Origin: Pseudomonadota bacterium | GTDB lineage: Bacteria > Pseudomonadota > Gammaproteobacteria > Burkholderiales > Burkholderiaceae_D | Length of the DNA: 6,202 bases | Assembly: GCA_023392035.1 (NCBI GenBank) | Contig: JAEVZY010000149.1 | Span: 1 to 6,202, forward strand | Direction of reading: 5' to 3' | Shown: in pieces, positions 1 to 6,118 of the stretch | Layout: every line of letters starts with the position of its first letter | How positions within the stretch are numbered: position 1 is the first letter of the stretch | The notes under the pieces: generated by a model | The model's database searches: none | The model's input: only the letters and a program-made list of their open reading frames with translations | Told to the model about the DNA's origin: nothing | Program-made: the position numbers and the translations under genes

Positions 1-290
1 GCGCCGCCCTGTTCACCTTGCGCCGCAGCCGTGGTGCCGCCGCTTTGCGTGCCGCCGACATTGCCTTCCGCGCCCTTCGGAATACCCGGGGTGCCGGCCG
101 GCATGCTGGCGCCGGACTTGCCGGCCGTGCTTTGCGCCATCACCGTGCCGCTGGTGCCGCCGCCGGCCGACACCTGGCCGGGAAATCCCGTCTGGACCAC
201 GCCCGCTTGCGGGCGATTGCCTTCCTTGCCGCAGGCCGTGAGCAGCGCCGGCAGCAGGCAGGAAAGCACAAGGAAGGGCAGGCGTCTCAT
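1..290 (-). CDS. Glycine-rich predicted lipoprotein, C-terminus cut off by window edge
   Basis: Reading the minus strand from an ATG at 290-288 gives 96 codons with no stop before the left edge, so the 3' end is missing. The N-terminus is a classic lipoprotein signal: two arginines, a hydrophobic stretch (residues 4-17) and a lipobox L17-T18-A19-C20, predicting lipidation of Cys20. The mature part seen so far is rich in Gly, Ala, Ser, Thr and Gln (GGGTSG near 43, GGTQSGGTT near 79) with almost no predicted structure, resembling a flexible tether. A strong AGGAG lies 5 bases before the start. The start is only 10 bases after the fdhC stop, so the gene belongs to the formate dehydrogenase operon. 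Function is unknown. The visible part could be a linker to a domain beyond the edge, for example a c-type cytochrome, but no CxxCH motif is visible here. The start and the lipobox are well supported. Confidence 0.75.
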   Translation of the reverse strand, partial: MRRLPFLVLSCLLPALLTACGKEGNRPQAGVVQTGFPGQVSAGGGTSGTVMAQSTAGKSGASMPAGTPGIPKGAEGNVGGTQSGGTTAAAQGEQGG

Positions 291-295
291 CGCAT

Positions 296-300
296 CTCCT
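296..300 (-). promoter_or_regulatory. Shine-Dalgarno of the glycine-rich lipoprotein gene
   Basis: AGGAG on the minus strand, directly after the fdhC TGA stop (303-301) and 5 bases before the ATG at 290. It supports the chosen start and close coupling to fdhC. Confidence 0.7.
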
Positions 301-1371
301 TCAGCCAGGCGGCAGCGGGTGCAGCGGGCCGGGCGGCAATTCATTGGCGCTGGAGCCGTGCATCACGTCGTCGTACCAGTATTCGTGGTGGTAGCGGGCC
401 CATTCCGCATCCACATCGCCGTCGCGCATGGCGCGATAGGCGCCGGGCGTGCCGAGCGTGCCGATATAGGCGTGGCCCATGGCGATGGCGATGTACAGTC
501 CGGCGCCGACCAGGTGGAACACATTGGCGCCTTGCAGCAGGTAGCGCGTCATGCCCAGGTTGGGAAAATTCAGCATCAGGCCCGAGATTGCCATCACGAT
601 CCCGAGGCCGGTCACGGCGAACCAGAACCACAGCTTCTCGCCGGCATTGAATTCGCCGGCCGGCACATGTTCATGGTTGAACATGCCGCCGCCGCGCTTC
701 AACCAGGTCCAGTCGCCCCGTCCGAACAGGTTGCGGGTGACATAGGTGAAGAACATCAGGAGCGTCAGCACGACAAAGATCGGGCCGGCAATGTTGTGCA
801 CGTATTTGGAGATGATGGCGACCCAGGAAAACACATCATGTCCCAGCCAGGGCAAAAGGAAGACTTTGCCGAACAGGATGAAGAGTCCGGTCAGGGCCAG
901 GATCACAAAGACGGTGGCCGTGCTCCAGTGCAGCCAGCGGTCCCAGCGCGAGAAGCGCCGGATCTTGCGTCCCGACTGGCCTTGCACCGCCGGAGCCGGC
1001 CGCACCACGAAATACATCAGCACCAGCGCGATCACGGCCAGCAGCAGAAGAATGCCGAAACTGGTCGACAGCGGACCATTGCGCACGCTGCGCCAGGTAT
1101 TGCCGCCACGCTGCAGGATCAAGTCCTGCTCGACCATGTTCCCGGGCGGGATGATGTAGTTGCGGTCGAAGTGCCGGCGGCCCGATGCGGCATCGGTCCA
1201 GCCGGGTTCGGGCTCATCTTTTTCCAGCTGCAGGATGGTCTGTTCTTCTGCATAGGCGGGCTTGGCATTGCGATGCGGCACCGCCGCCATGGCCGCCGAT
1301 TCGCACAAGGCGAACAGTCCGAAGAACAACAACAAAAGGATCAGGCGATGCTGAAGTGTCAGGCGGTGCAT
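301..1371 (-). CDS. fdhC: Formate dehydrogenase cytochrome b subunit (gamma), long form
   Basis: Membrane diheme cytochrome b of 356 residues that takes electrons from FdhB and reduces quinone. Residues 10-30 form a cleavable-looking signal or first helix ending AMAA. A roughly 70-residue extracytoplasmic segment follows (about 31-102, with RGGNTWRSVRNG near 88-99), then helices near 103-123, 150-172, 184-210, 247-268 and 283-303. Candidate heme ligands are H148, H192, H286 and H300; the last two are 14 apart, the same spacing as H155 and H169 in E. coli FdnI. FdnI is about 217 residues and lacks the N-terminal segment, so this is the long form found in many proteobacteria. The frame is open upstream to 1506, but that part overlaps the lipoprotein gene. 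The ATG at 1371 has a GAGGA at the right distance and begins the signal sequence, so I chose it. It starts 10 bases after the preceding stop. A tail after residue 330 (YHHEYWYDDV) is probably cytoplasmic. Confidence 0.93.
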   Translation of the reverse strand: MHRLTLQHRLILLLLFFGLFALCESAAMAAVPHRNAKPAYAEEQTILQLEKDEPEPGWTDAASGRRHFDRNYIIPPGNMVEQDLILQRGGNTWRSVRNGPLSTSFGILLLLAVIALVLMYFVVRPAPAVQGQSGRKIRRFSRWDRWLHWSTATVFVILALTGLFILFGKVFLLPWLGHDVFSWVAIISKYVHNIAGPIFVVLTLLMFFTYVTRNLFGRGDWTWLKRGGGMFNHEHVPAGEFNAGEKLWFWFAVTGLGIVMAISGLMLNFPNLGMTRYLLQGANVFHLVGAGLYIAIAMGHAYIGTLGTPGAYRAMRDGDVDAEWARYHHEYWYDDVMHGSSANELPPGPLHPLPPG

Positions 1372-1378
1372 GGCGTTT

Positions 1379-1383
1379 TCCTC
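1379..1383 (-). promoter_or_regulatory. Shine-Dalgarno of fdhC, overlapping the upstream stop codon
   Basis: GAGGA on the minus strand, 7 bases before the fdhC ATG at 1371. It overlaps the TGA stop of the small lipoprotein gene (1384-1382), giving TGAGGA. It decides the fdhC start against the longer open frame and suggests translational coupling. Confidence 0.65.
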
Positions 1384-1612
1384 ACGGCATTCGCCGGTAT
1401 TCGTTCTGCAGGTAGTTGCGGTTGACCAGGGCCGCGTGCCAGGCCAGGCGGTCGTTTGCATAGTGCGTGTGCTCGGGCCGGGTGTCCGGCTTGCCCTGGT
1501 AGGCACCTTCGCGCCAGGCCGGATGCTGGTTCACCTCCAGGCAGCCGCCGAGGCCGGCAAGCAGCAACAGCAGCATGAGCGCGCGCACGCGGGGGGAGTG
1601 GGTTGGTTTCAT
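1382..1612 (-). CDS. Small predicted lipoprotein between fdhB and fdhC
   Basis: A 76-residue protein with a basic N-terminus, a hydrophobic run (residues 11-22, five consecutive Leu) and a lipobox L21-G22-G23-C24, predicting a mature lipoprotein of about 53 residues. The mature part is highly polar and aromatic: HPAWREGAYQGKPD, then a segment with HTHYANDRLAWH and the end NRNYLQNEYRRMP. It has three Trp or paired His positions but no CxxCH and no Cys other than the lipidated one, so it should bind neither heme c nor an iron-sulfur cluster. Its ATG overlaps the fdhB TGA as ATGA, and no good Shine-Dalgarno is seen, so translation probably depends on coupling to fdhB. I do not recognise a named family. 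The position between the electron-transfer and membrane subunits suggests an accessory or anchoring subunit of the periplasmic complex; this is inference. The gene call is supported by the overlap, the lipobox and the 10-base gap to fdhC. Confidence 0.8.
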   Translation of the reverse strand: MKPTHSPRVRALMLLLLLAGLGGCLEVNQHPAWREGAYQGKPDTRPEHTHYANDRLAWHAALVNRNYLQNEYRRMP

Positions 1613-2313
1613 GAGGGCAGTTTCTTGGGAGCGTTCTGGTAATCGTTGGGAACCTGGTTGCTGCGCCGTACCGGCGCCGGCTCTGCCGGCGGCCCATTGC
1701 TGCCATCGGGGCCGCGATGGGCGGGACGCCCGCGGTAGGCGATATTCCAGCCCCACAGCTGCGGACCGAAGCCGCGTATTTCCACCCGCTGGCGATAGAT
1801 GTCGGCAATGATGTCGGCATCGCCTCCCAGGAGCGCCTTGGTGCCGCACTGCTCGGCGCAGACCGGAAGCTTGCCTTCGCTGATGCGATTGCGGCCGTAC
1901 TTCCTGAACTCCGCTTCGGTGTTGTCCGGCTCCGGGCCGCCGGCGCAGAAGGTGCACTTGTCCATCTTGCCGCGGTGGTTGAAGGCGGCGCCCTCGGGAA
2001 ACTGCGGCGCGCCGAAGGGACAGGCGTAATAGCAGTAGCCGCAGCCGATGCACTGGTCCTTGTCATGCAGCACGATGCCGTCGGCCGTGTGGTAGATACA
2101 GTCCACCGGGCACACCGCCATGCAGGGCGCGTTGGTGCAATGCATGCATGCCACCGACACCGAGGTCTCGCCCGGCTTGCCGTCGCCTATGGTGACCACG
2201 CGCCGCCGGTTCACGCCCCAGGGCAGTTCATGCTCGTTCTTGCAGGCCGTCACGCAGCCCTTGCAGTCGATGCAGCGCTCCGTGTCGCAAATGAATTTCA
2301 TCCGATGCGCCAT
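1609..2313 (-). CDS. fdhB: Formate dehydrogenase iron-sulfur subunit (beta)
   Basis: A 234-residue ferredoxin-like subunit carrying electrons from FdhA to the cytochrome b subunit. Sixteen cysteines form four [4Fe-4S] motifs in the DMSO reductase/FdnH arrangement: C14-C17-C20-C24, C56-C59-C64-C68, C88-C91-C94-C98 and C120-C123 with C152-C156. Cys9 and Cys72 are additional. There is no signal peptide, so it presumably crosses the membrane with FdhA on the FdhA Tat signal. E. coli FdnH is longer (about 294 residues) and has a C-terminal membrane helix; none is seen here. Instead the protein ends in a Pro/Gly/Arg-rich tail from about residue 194 (AYRGRPAHRGPDG onward). The start ATG at 2313 follows AGGAGG by 7 bases; an internal ATG at 2301 (MKFIC) would lose only four residues. 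It lies 11 bases after fdhA, and its stop overlaps the next start (ATGA). Confidence 0.95.
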   Translation of the reverse strand: MAHRMKFICDTERCIDCKGCVTACKNEHELPWGVNRRRVVTIGDGKPGETSVSVACMHCTNAPCMAVCPVDCIYHTADGIVLHDKDQCIGCGYCYYACPFGAPQFPEGAAFNHRGKMDKCTFCAGGPEPDNTEAEFRKYGRNRISEGKLPVCAEQCGTKALLGGDADIIADIYRQRVEIRGFGPQLWGWNIAYRGRPAHRGPDGSNGPPAEPAPVRRSNQVPNDYQNAPKKLPS

Positions 2314-2320
2314 CTCTCAT

Positions 2321-2326
2321 CCTCCT
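2321..2326 (-). promoter_or_regulatory. Shine-Dalgarno of fdhB overlapping the fdhA stop codon
   Basis: A perfect AGGAGG on the minus strand, 7 bases before the fdhB ATG at 2313. It overlaps the fdhA TAG stop (2327-2325), reading TAGGAGG, so a ribosome ending fdhA sits on the fdhB initiation site. Confidence 0.8.
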
Positions 2327-5228
2327 AGGCGCGCACCACCCGGCACAGCGAGACCTTGGTCTCCTGCATCATGGTGACGACGTCATAGCCATAGGTGAAG
2401 GCGGTGTTGGCCGATTCGCCCATCACGATCGGGGCAATGCCTTCCGGATAGTGCGGACGCAGGTCCTCGCCCATCCACCAGCCGCCGAAGTGATAGGGCA
2501 TCCACACGATGCCCGAGGGTACGCGCTCGGTCACCAGCGCCTTCACTTTCAGGCGCGCGCCGCTTGGGCTTTCCACCCATACGAATTCGCCGGTCTTGGC
2601 CGGCAGCGCGCCGGCGTCATCCGGATTGATTTCCACGAACATGGTCTGCTGCAGTTCGGCCAGCCAGGGGTTGGAGCGGGTTTCGTCGCCGCCGCCCTCG
2701 TATTCCACCAGCCGGCCCGAGGTCATCACCAGCGGAAAACGCGCCGAGAAATCGCGCGCCTGGGCCGACTTGTAGAGCGTGGGCAGGCGCCAGAACGCGG
2801 CCTTGTCGTCATAGGTGGGATAGGCCTTCACCAGGTCGCGGCGCGGACTCATGATCGGTTCGCGGTGCACCGGCACCGGGTCCGGGAAATTCCACACGTT
2901 GACGCGGGCGCGGGCATTGCCATAAGGATGGCAGCCATGCTCCATCACGACACGGATGATGCCGCCCGACAGATCGGTCTTCCAGTTCTTGCCTTCGGCC
3001 AGTTTCTGTTCTTCCGGCGTGAGCTCGCTCCACCAGCCCAGGCGCTTCAGGAAGACGTGGTCGAATTCCGGGTAGCCGGTATCGATCTGGCTGCCCTTGG
3101 TGGCCGAGCCATCCGCCGCCAGCAGGCTGCTGCCATTGTGTTCCACACCCCAGTTGGCACGGAACGGCATGCCGCCGCGCAGCGGCGGGCGCGACAAGTC
3201 GTACAGGATCGGGGTGCCGGGATGCTTCAACTCCGGGGTGCCGAAGCAGGGCCAGGGCAGGCCGTAGTAGTCGCCCTTGCAGGGCCCGGATTCGGCCAGC
3301 AGGGTAAGCGGATTGAAGGTCTGCTTGTTGGCCATGTGCAGCTTCAGGCGTTCCGGCGAGCAGCCGGTGTAGCCGATGGTCCAGCATGAGCGGTTGATCT
3401 CGCGCAGGATGTCTTCGATCACGGGCTCGTTCTCGACCACCTTGATGTTCTTGCACAGCTCGTCCGCAAAGCCGAATTTCTTGGCGAAGAGGTACATGAT
3501 TTCGTGGTCGGTCTTGCACTCGAACAGCGGCTGGATGACGCGCTCGCGCCACTGCAGGCTGCGATTGGAGGCTGTCACCGAGCCTTGCGTTTCGAACTGG
3601 GTGGTGGCCGGCAGCAGGTAGACGCCGTCCTTCCTGCCATGCATGGCGGAGGTGAGCGTGGGGTAGGGGTCGATCACCACCAGCATGTCCAGCTTTTGCA
3701 TGGCCAGTTTCATGTCCGGCAGCCGGGTCTGGCTGTTGGGGGCATGGCCCCAGTACACCACGGCGCGCAGGTTGGACGGCTGGTCCACGAACTCGTTGCG
3801 CTCCAGCACGCCGTCGAACCAGCGCGAGACGGTCATGCCGGGTTTCTCCATCAGGGCCTTGGAGCCGAAGCGTTTCTGCAGCCAGTCATAGTCCACGCCC
3901 CACACCGAGCAGAAATGCTTCCACGCGCCCTCGGCGATGCCGTAATAGCCCGGCAGCGAATCCGGATTGGGGCCGACGTCCGTGGCGCCCTGCACATTGT
4001 CATGGCCGCGATAGATGTTGGCGCCGCCGCCGGAGACGCCGATATTGCCCAGCGCCAGCTGCAGGGTGCACAGCGCGCGCACGTTGGCCGTGCCCACCGT
4101 ATGCTGGGTGATGCCCATGCACCACACTATGGAAGAGGGGCGGTTTTTGGCCAGCATCTCGGCCGCCAGGTAGACCGACTCTTCCGGCACGCCGGTGACG
4201 TCGCTCACCTTGTCCGGCGTCCACTTGGCGACTTCCTTGCGCACGTCGTCAAAGCCCCAGGTGCGGGCTTCGATATAGGCCTTGTCTTCCCAGCCGTTCT
4301 GGAAGATGTGCCACAGGATGCCCCACACCAGCGCAATGTCGGTGCCGGGACGGATGCGCACATAGTGGTGGGCGAAGCGCGCGGTGCGGGTGAAGCGCGG
4401 ATCGATCACGACCATTTTCGCGCCCTTCTCGCGCGCATGCAGCAAATGCAGCATCGAGATCGGATGCGCTTCGGCCGGATTGGAGCCGATGAACAATATC
4501 GCCTTGGCCTGCGACAGGTCGTTGTAGGAATTGGTCATCGCGCCGTAGCCGAAGACCTGGGCCACGCCGGCCACGGTGGTCGAGTGGCAGATACGCGCCT
4601 GGTGGTCGCAATTGTTCGAGCCGAACATGGAGACGAACTTGCGCAGCAAATAGCTTTGCTCGTTGTTGTGCTTGGACGAGCCGATCCAGAACACCGCATC
4701 CGGCCCGGCCTGCTCGCGCAATTGCAGCAGGCGATCGCCGATTTCCTTGATCGCCTGGTCCCAGGAAATGCGCTGGTACTTGCCGTTGACCAGCTTCATC
4801 GGTGTGCGCAGGCGTCCCTGCCCATGGCCATGCTCGCGCACCGACGCCCCCTTGGCGCAATGCGCGCCGAGGTTGATGGGCGATTCGAAGGCCGTGTCCT
4901 GGCGCACCCAGACGCCGTTTTGCACCACCGCCTGCACCGAGCAGCCGACCGAGCAGTGGCTACAGACGCTGTGCTTGATTTCCACCTTGGAGCTCGCCGC
5001 CTGTTTCGCCTCTTCTGCCTGGGCCGGCGCCACCACGTTCAGCGGCAGATGGCGCGCAAACATGCCGGCGCCGCCGGCCAGGCCGGCGCGCAACAGGAAG
5101 CCGCGGCGGTCCATGGTCGGCGCGGCCTGCGACAAGCGCTCCAGCAGGCGCGCTGACTGCGAGGGGCCGGTTTTTGCGCCGGTTTTTGCAAGTGGCGCGC
5201 GCTCGCCGCTTTTCTTCAGGATCTGCAT
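2325..5228 (-). CDS. fdhA: Formate dehydrogenase catalytic subunit (alpha), molybdopterin, Tat-exported, Cys type
   Basis: A 967-residue member of the DMSO reductase superfamily that oxidises formate to CO2 at a bis-MGD Mo or W centre in the periplasm. The Tat signal has D40-R41-R42-G43-F44-L45, a hydrophobic run 48-58 and a likely cleavage after A69-Q70-A71. The [4Fe-4S] ligands are C89, C92, C96 and C124, followed by Lys126. The metal ligand is C214 (codon TGC at 4589-4587) with H215 next to it, where E. coli FdnG has selenocysteine and His, so no selenium machinery is needed. Residues about 831-967 (VMTSGRLVEYEGGGDE onward) form the C-terminal MGD-binding domain. Length is slightly below FdnG (about 1015). 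The ATG at 5228 has GGAG 7 bases upstream. M39 would be an alternative start, but it would put the twin arginines almost at the N-terminus and has no visible supporting site. The 38-residue n-region is unusually long for a Tat signal. Whether the metal is Mo or W cannot be read from the sequence. Confidence 0.97.
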   Translation of the reverse strand: MQILKKSGERAPLAKTGAKTGPSQSARLLERLSQAAPTMDRRGFLLRAGLAGGAGMFARHLPLNVVAPAQAEEAKQAASSKVEIKHSVCSHCSVGCSVQAVVQNGVWVRQDTAFESPINLGAHCAKGASVREHGHGQGRLRTPMKLVNGKYQRISWDQAIKEIGDRLLQLREQAGPDAVFWIGSSKHNNEQSYLLRKFVSMFGSNNCDHQARICHSTTVAGVAQVFGYGAMTNSYNDLSQAKAILFIGSNPAEAHPISMLHLLHAREKGAKMVVIDPRFTRTARFAHHYVRIRPGTDIALVWGILWHIFQNGWEDKAYIEARTWGFDDVRKEVAKWTPDKVSDVTGVPEESVYLAAEMLAKNRPSSIVWCMGITQHTVGTANVRALCTLQLALGNIGVSGGGANIYRGHDNVQGATDVGPNPDSLPGYYGIAEGAWKHFCSVWGVDYDWLQKRFGSKALMEKPGMTVSRWFDGVLERNEFVDQPSNLRAVVYWGHAPNSQTRLPDMKLAMQKLDMLVVIDPYPTLTSAMHGRKDGVYLLPATTQFETQGSVTASNRSLQWRERVIQPLFECKTDHEIMYLFAKKFGFADELCKNIKVVENEPVIEDILREINRSCWTIGYTGCSPERLKLHMANKQTFNPLTLLAESGPCKGDYYGLPWPCFGTPELKHPGTPILYDLSRPPLRGGMPFRANWGVEHNGSSLLAADGSATKGSQIDTGYPEFDHVFLKRLGWWSELTPEEQKLAEGKNWKTDLSGGIIRVVMEHGCHPYGNARARVNVWNFPDPVPVHREPIMSPRRDLVKAYPTYDDKAAFWRLPTLYKSAQARDFSARFPLVMTSGRLVEYEGGGDETRSNPWLAELQQTMFVEINPDDAGALPAKTGEFVWVESPSGARLKVKALVTERVPSGIVWMPYHFGGWWMGEDLRPHYPEGIAPIVMGESANTAFTYGYDVVTMMQETKVSLCRVVRA
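5167..5190. repeat. 12-base tandem duplication in the FdhA leader region
   Basis: On the plus strand ccggtttttgcg (5167-5178) is followed at once by ccggtttttgca (5179-5190), 11 of 12 bases identical. On the coding strand it encodes the repeat AKTG-AKTG (residues 14-21 of FdhA), an in-frame duplication in the n-region of the signal peptide. Confidence 0.8.
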
Positions 5229-5235
5229 GGCTTCT

Positions 5236-5239
5236 CTCC
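5236..5239 (-). promoter_or_regulatory. Shine-Dalgarno of fdhA
   Basis: GGAG on the minus strand, 7 bases before the ATG at 5228, inside the 18-base gap after the Tat-peptide gene. It supports the long-leader start of FdhA over an internal start at Met39. Confidence 0.65.
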
Positions 5240-5246
5240 GCCGCCT

Positions 5247-5465
5247 TCAGAACACGCCCGAAGTGCGGTAGTACTGACGGATGTGCTCGCTCTCGTGATA
5301 GCCGCGCTTTTCTTCAGCGCCGGGCGCGGCTGCGGGAACCTCGCTGTCCTGTTTGCCGGCGGCCGCCCCCAGCGCCGCCGCGCCGGCCAGCAGGCCGGTC
5401 TGTCCGGCCTGGCGCAGAAAGCCGCGGCGACCTTGCCTGTCCTGTTGCGGATCGCGCTGTTTCAT
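5247..5465 (-). CDS. Small Tat-signal protein of the formate dehydrogenase region (TIGR02811-type)
   Basis: A 72-residue protein with a twin-arginine signal (R13-R14-G15-F16-L17-R18) followed by an Ala/Gly/Leu-rich run (residues 20-37). The short polar mature part ends in a Tyr- and His-rich motif, RGYHESEHIRQYYRTSGVF. This matches what I know of the 'formate dehydrogenase region TAT target' family, small proteins encoded directly before the catalytic subunit and named fdhX in Shewanella; their function is not established. There are no cysteines, so it binds neither an iron-sulfur cluster nor heme c. Its ATG overlaps the chaperone stop (ATGA), GGAG lies 7 bases upstream at 5473-5476, and fdhA starts 18 bases downstream. 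Possible roles are a Tat-dependent assembly partner or a small structural subunit of the complex; both are inference. The family assignment was made by eye, without a profile search. Confidence 0.88.
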   Translation of the reverse strand: MKQRDPQQDRQGRRGFLRQAGQTGLLAGAAALGAAAGKQDSEVPAAAPGAEEKRGYHESEHIRQYYRTSGVF

Positions 5466-6118
5466 TGCTGTGCTCCAGAAATGCCCATGGCAAAGCCCTC
5501 CGCTTCGAAGTCGAGGAAGGCATCGATGAAATCGGCCACGAGGGAATAAAAACCGCCGCCGGCGCGGCGTATGTCTTGCGTCGCGCGCACCGCCCAGGAA
5601 TGGATGTGTCGCTCGAAGAATTGCTGTTGCAGGGCAAGCGGCTGTCCCTGCTCGATCAGGATGCGCATGGTTTCAAACAGAACGCCCAGGTGGTCTTCCA
5701 GTTCCCGCGCGCCGGACCGTCTGGCCAGGCCCAGCTGGCCCAGATCGGTGCGCAGTTGTGCCAGCGGCAGGTCCATCAGGAAGCCGGCCAGGTAGAACGA
5801 GGCATGCGGATTGACCAGCGGATCGCTGATGCTGACGAATAATCTTTCGTACTCTTCACGCACGCTGTCTTCATTGGCCCGGGCCGCGGCCAGCACCAGC
5901 TTGCTCCAGCTGTCGCACAGCAGCGTGCCGCGGGCGCCAAGCACGGGGTCGGCGCGCGCGAGTTCGGAGAGGAAGTCGGAGCTGGGCGGATGCAAGAGCA
6001 GGGCAGACAACAAGGCGTAAAAATCCGCGCGCGCCTGCTCCAGATGCGTCGGTTCCTGCAGCGTGTCGTTTGGCAATTGAGGACTCTGACTCAGGTAGCC
6101 CCACGTTTGACGCAACAT
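5462..6118 (-). CDS. TorD/DmsD-family molybdoenzyme assembly chaperone
   Basis: A cytoplasmic, mostly helical chaperone of about 218 residues. Proteins of this family bind the Tat signal and apo form of a molybdoenzyme and hold back export until the cofactor is in place; the client here is almost surely FdhA, encoded two genes downstream. Family features by eye, counted from the ATG at 6118: the N-terminal helix ARADFYALLSALLLHPP (about 29-45), the EEYERLFV motif (about 88-95), a Pro- and Tyr-containing loop PHASFYLAG (104-112) and EDHLGVLFETM (141-151), which matches the conserved D-H-x(n)-L-x-x-M signature. No cysteine cluster or membrane segment is present. The start is uncertain: a GTG at 6127 is in frame three codons earlier, the frame is open to the right edge, and neither start has a clear ribosome site. 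The first 25 or so residues look unconserved. A similar chaperone is called fdhT in Shewanella. Confidence 0.9.
   Translation of the reverse strand: MLRQTWGYLSQSPQLPNDTLQEPTHLEQARADFYALLSALLLHPPSSDFLSELARADPVLGARGTLLCDSWSKLVLAAARANEDSVREEYERLFVSISDPLVNPHASFYLAGFLMDLPLAQLRTDLGQLGLARRSGARELEDHLGVLFETMRILIEQGQPLALQQQFFERHIHSWAVRATQDIRRAGGGFYSLVADFIDAFLDFEAEGFAMGISGAQQ
5473..5476 (-). promoter_or_regulatory. Shine-Dalgarno of the small Tat-protein gene
   Basis: GGAG on the minus strand, 7 bases before the ATG at 5465 and inside the end of the chaperone gene. It supports this start along with the ATGA overlap. Confidence 0.6.

Noticed and set aside
92..103. A perfect 12-base palindrome, tgccggccggca, as a possible operator or terminator
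   Set aside because: It encodes part of the Gly/Pro-rich lipoprotein in a very GC-rich stretch where CCGG palindromes arise by chance, and it has no loop or T-tract.
31..1425. A 464-codon open frame on the plus strand across the lipoprotein and fdhC genes
   Set aside because: It spans two minus-strand genes with good starts and signals, and its protein is low-complexity with no recognisable motif.
1372..1506. A 45-residue N-terminal extension of FdhC
   Set aside because: It overlaps the small lipoprotein gene in another frame, has no signal-like character, and the ATG at 1371 has a proper ribosome site followed by a signal sequence.
1717..2328. A 203-codon plus-strand frame opposite fdhB, and a similar one at 2451-3389 opposite fdhA
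   Set aside because: Antisense shadows: the minus strand has clear four-cluster ferredoxin and molybdopterin-domain motifs here.
3504..5156. A 550-codon open frame on the plus strand, antisense to fdhA
   Set aside because: Its composition (rich in His, Arg, Ala, Gly, Val) is the mirror of a high-GC codon pattern. It shows no domain or ribosome site and lies wholly inside a certain gene.
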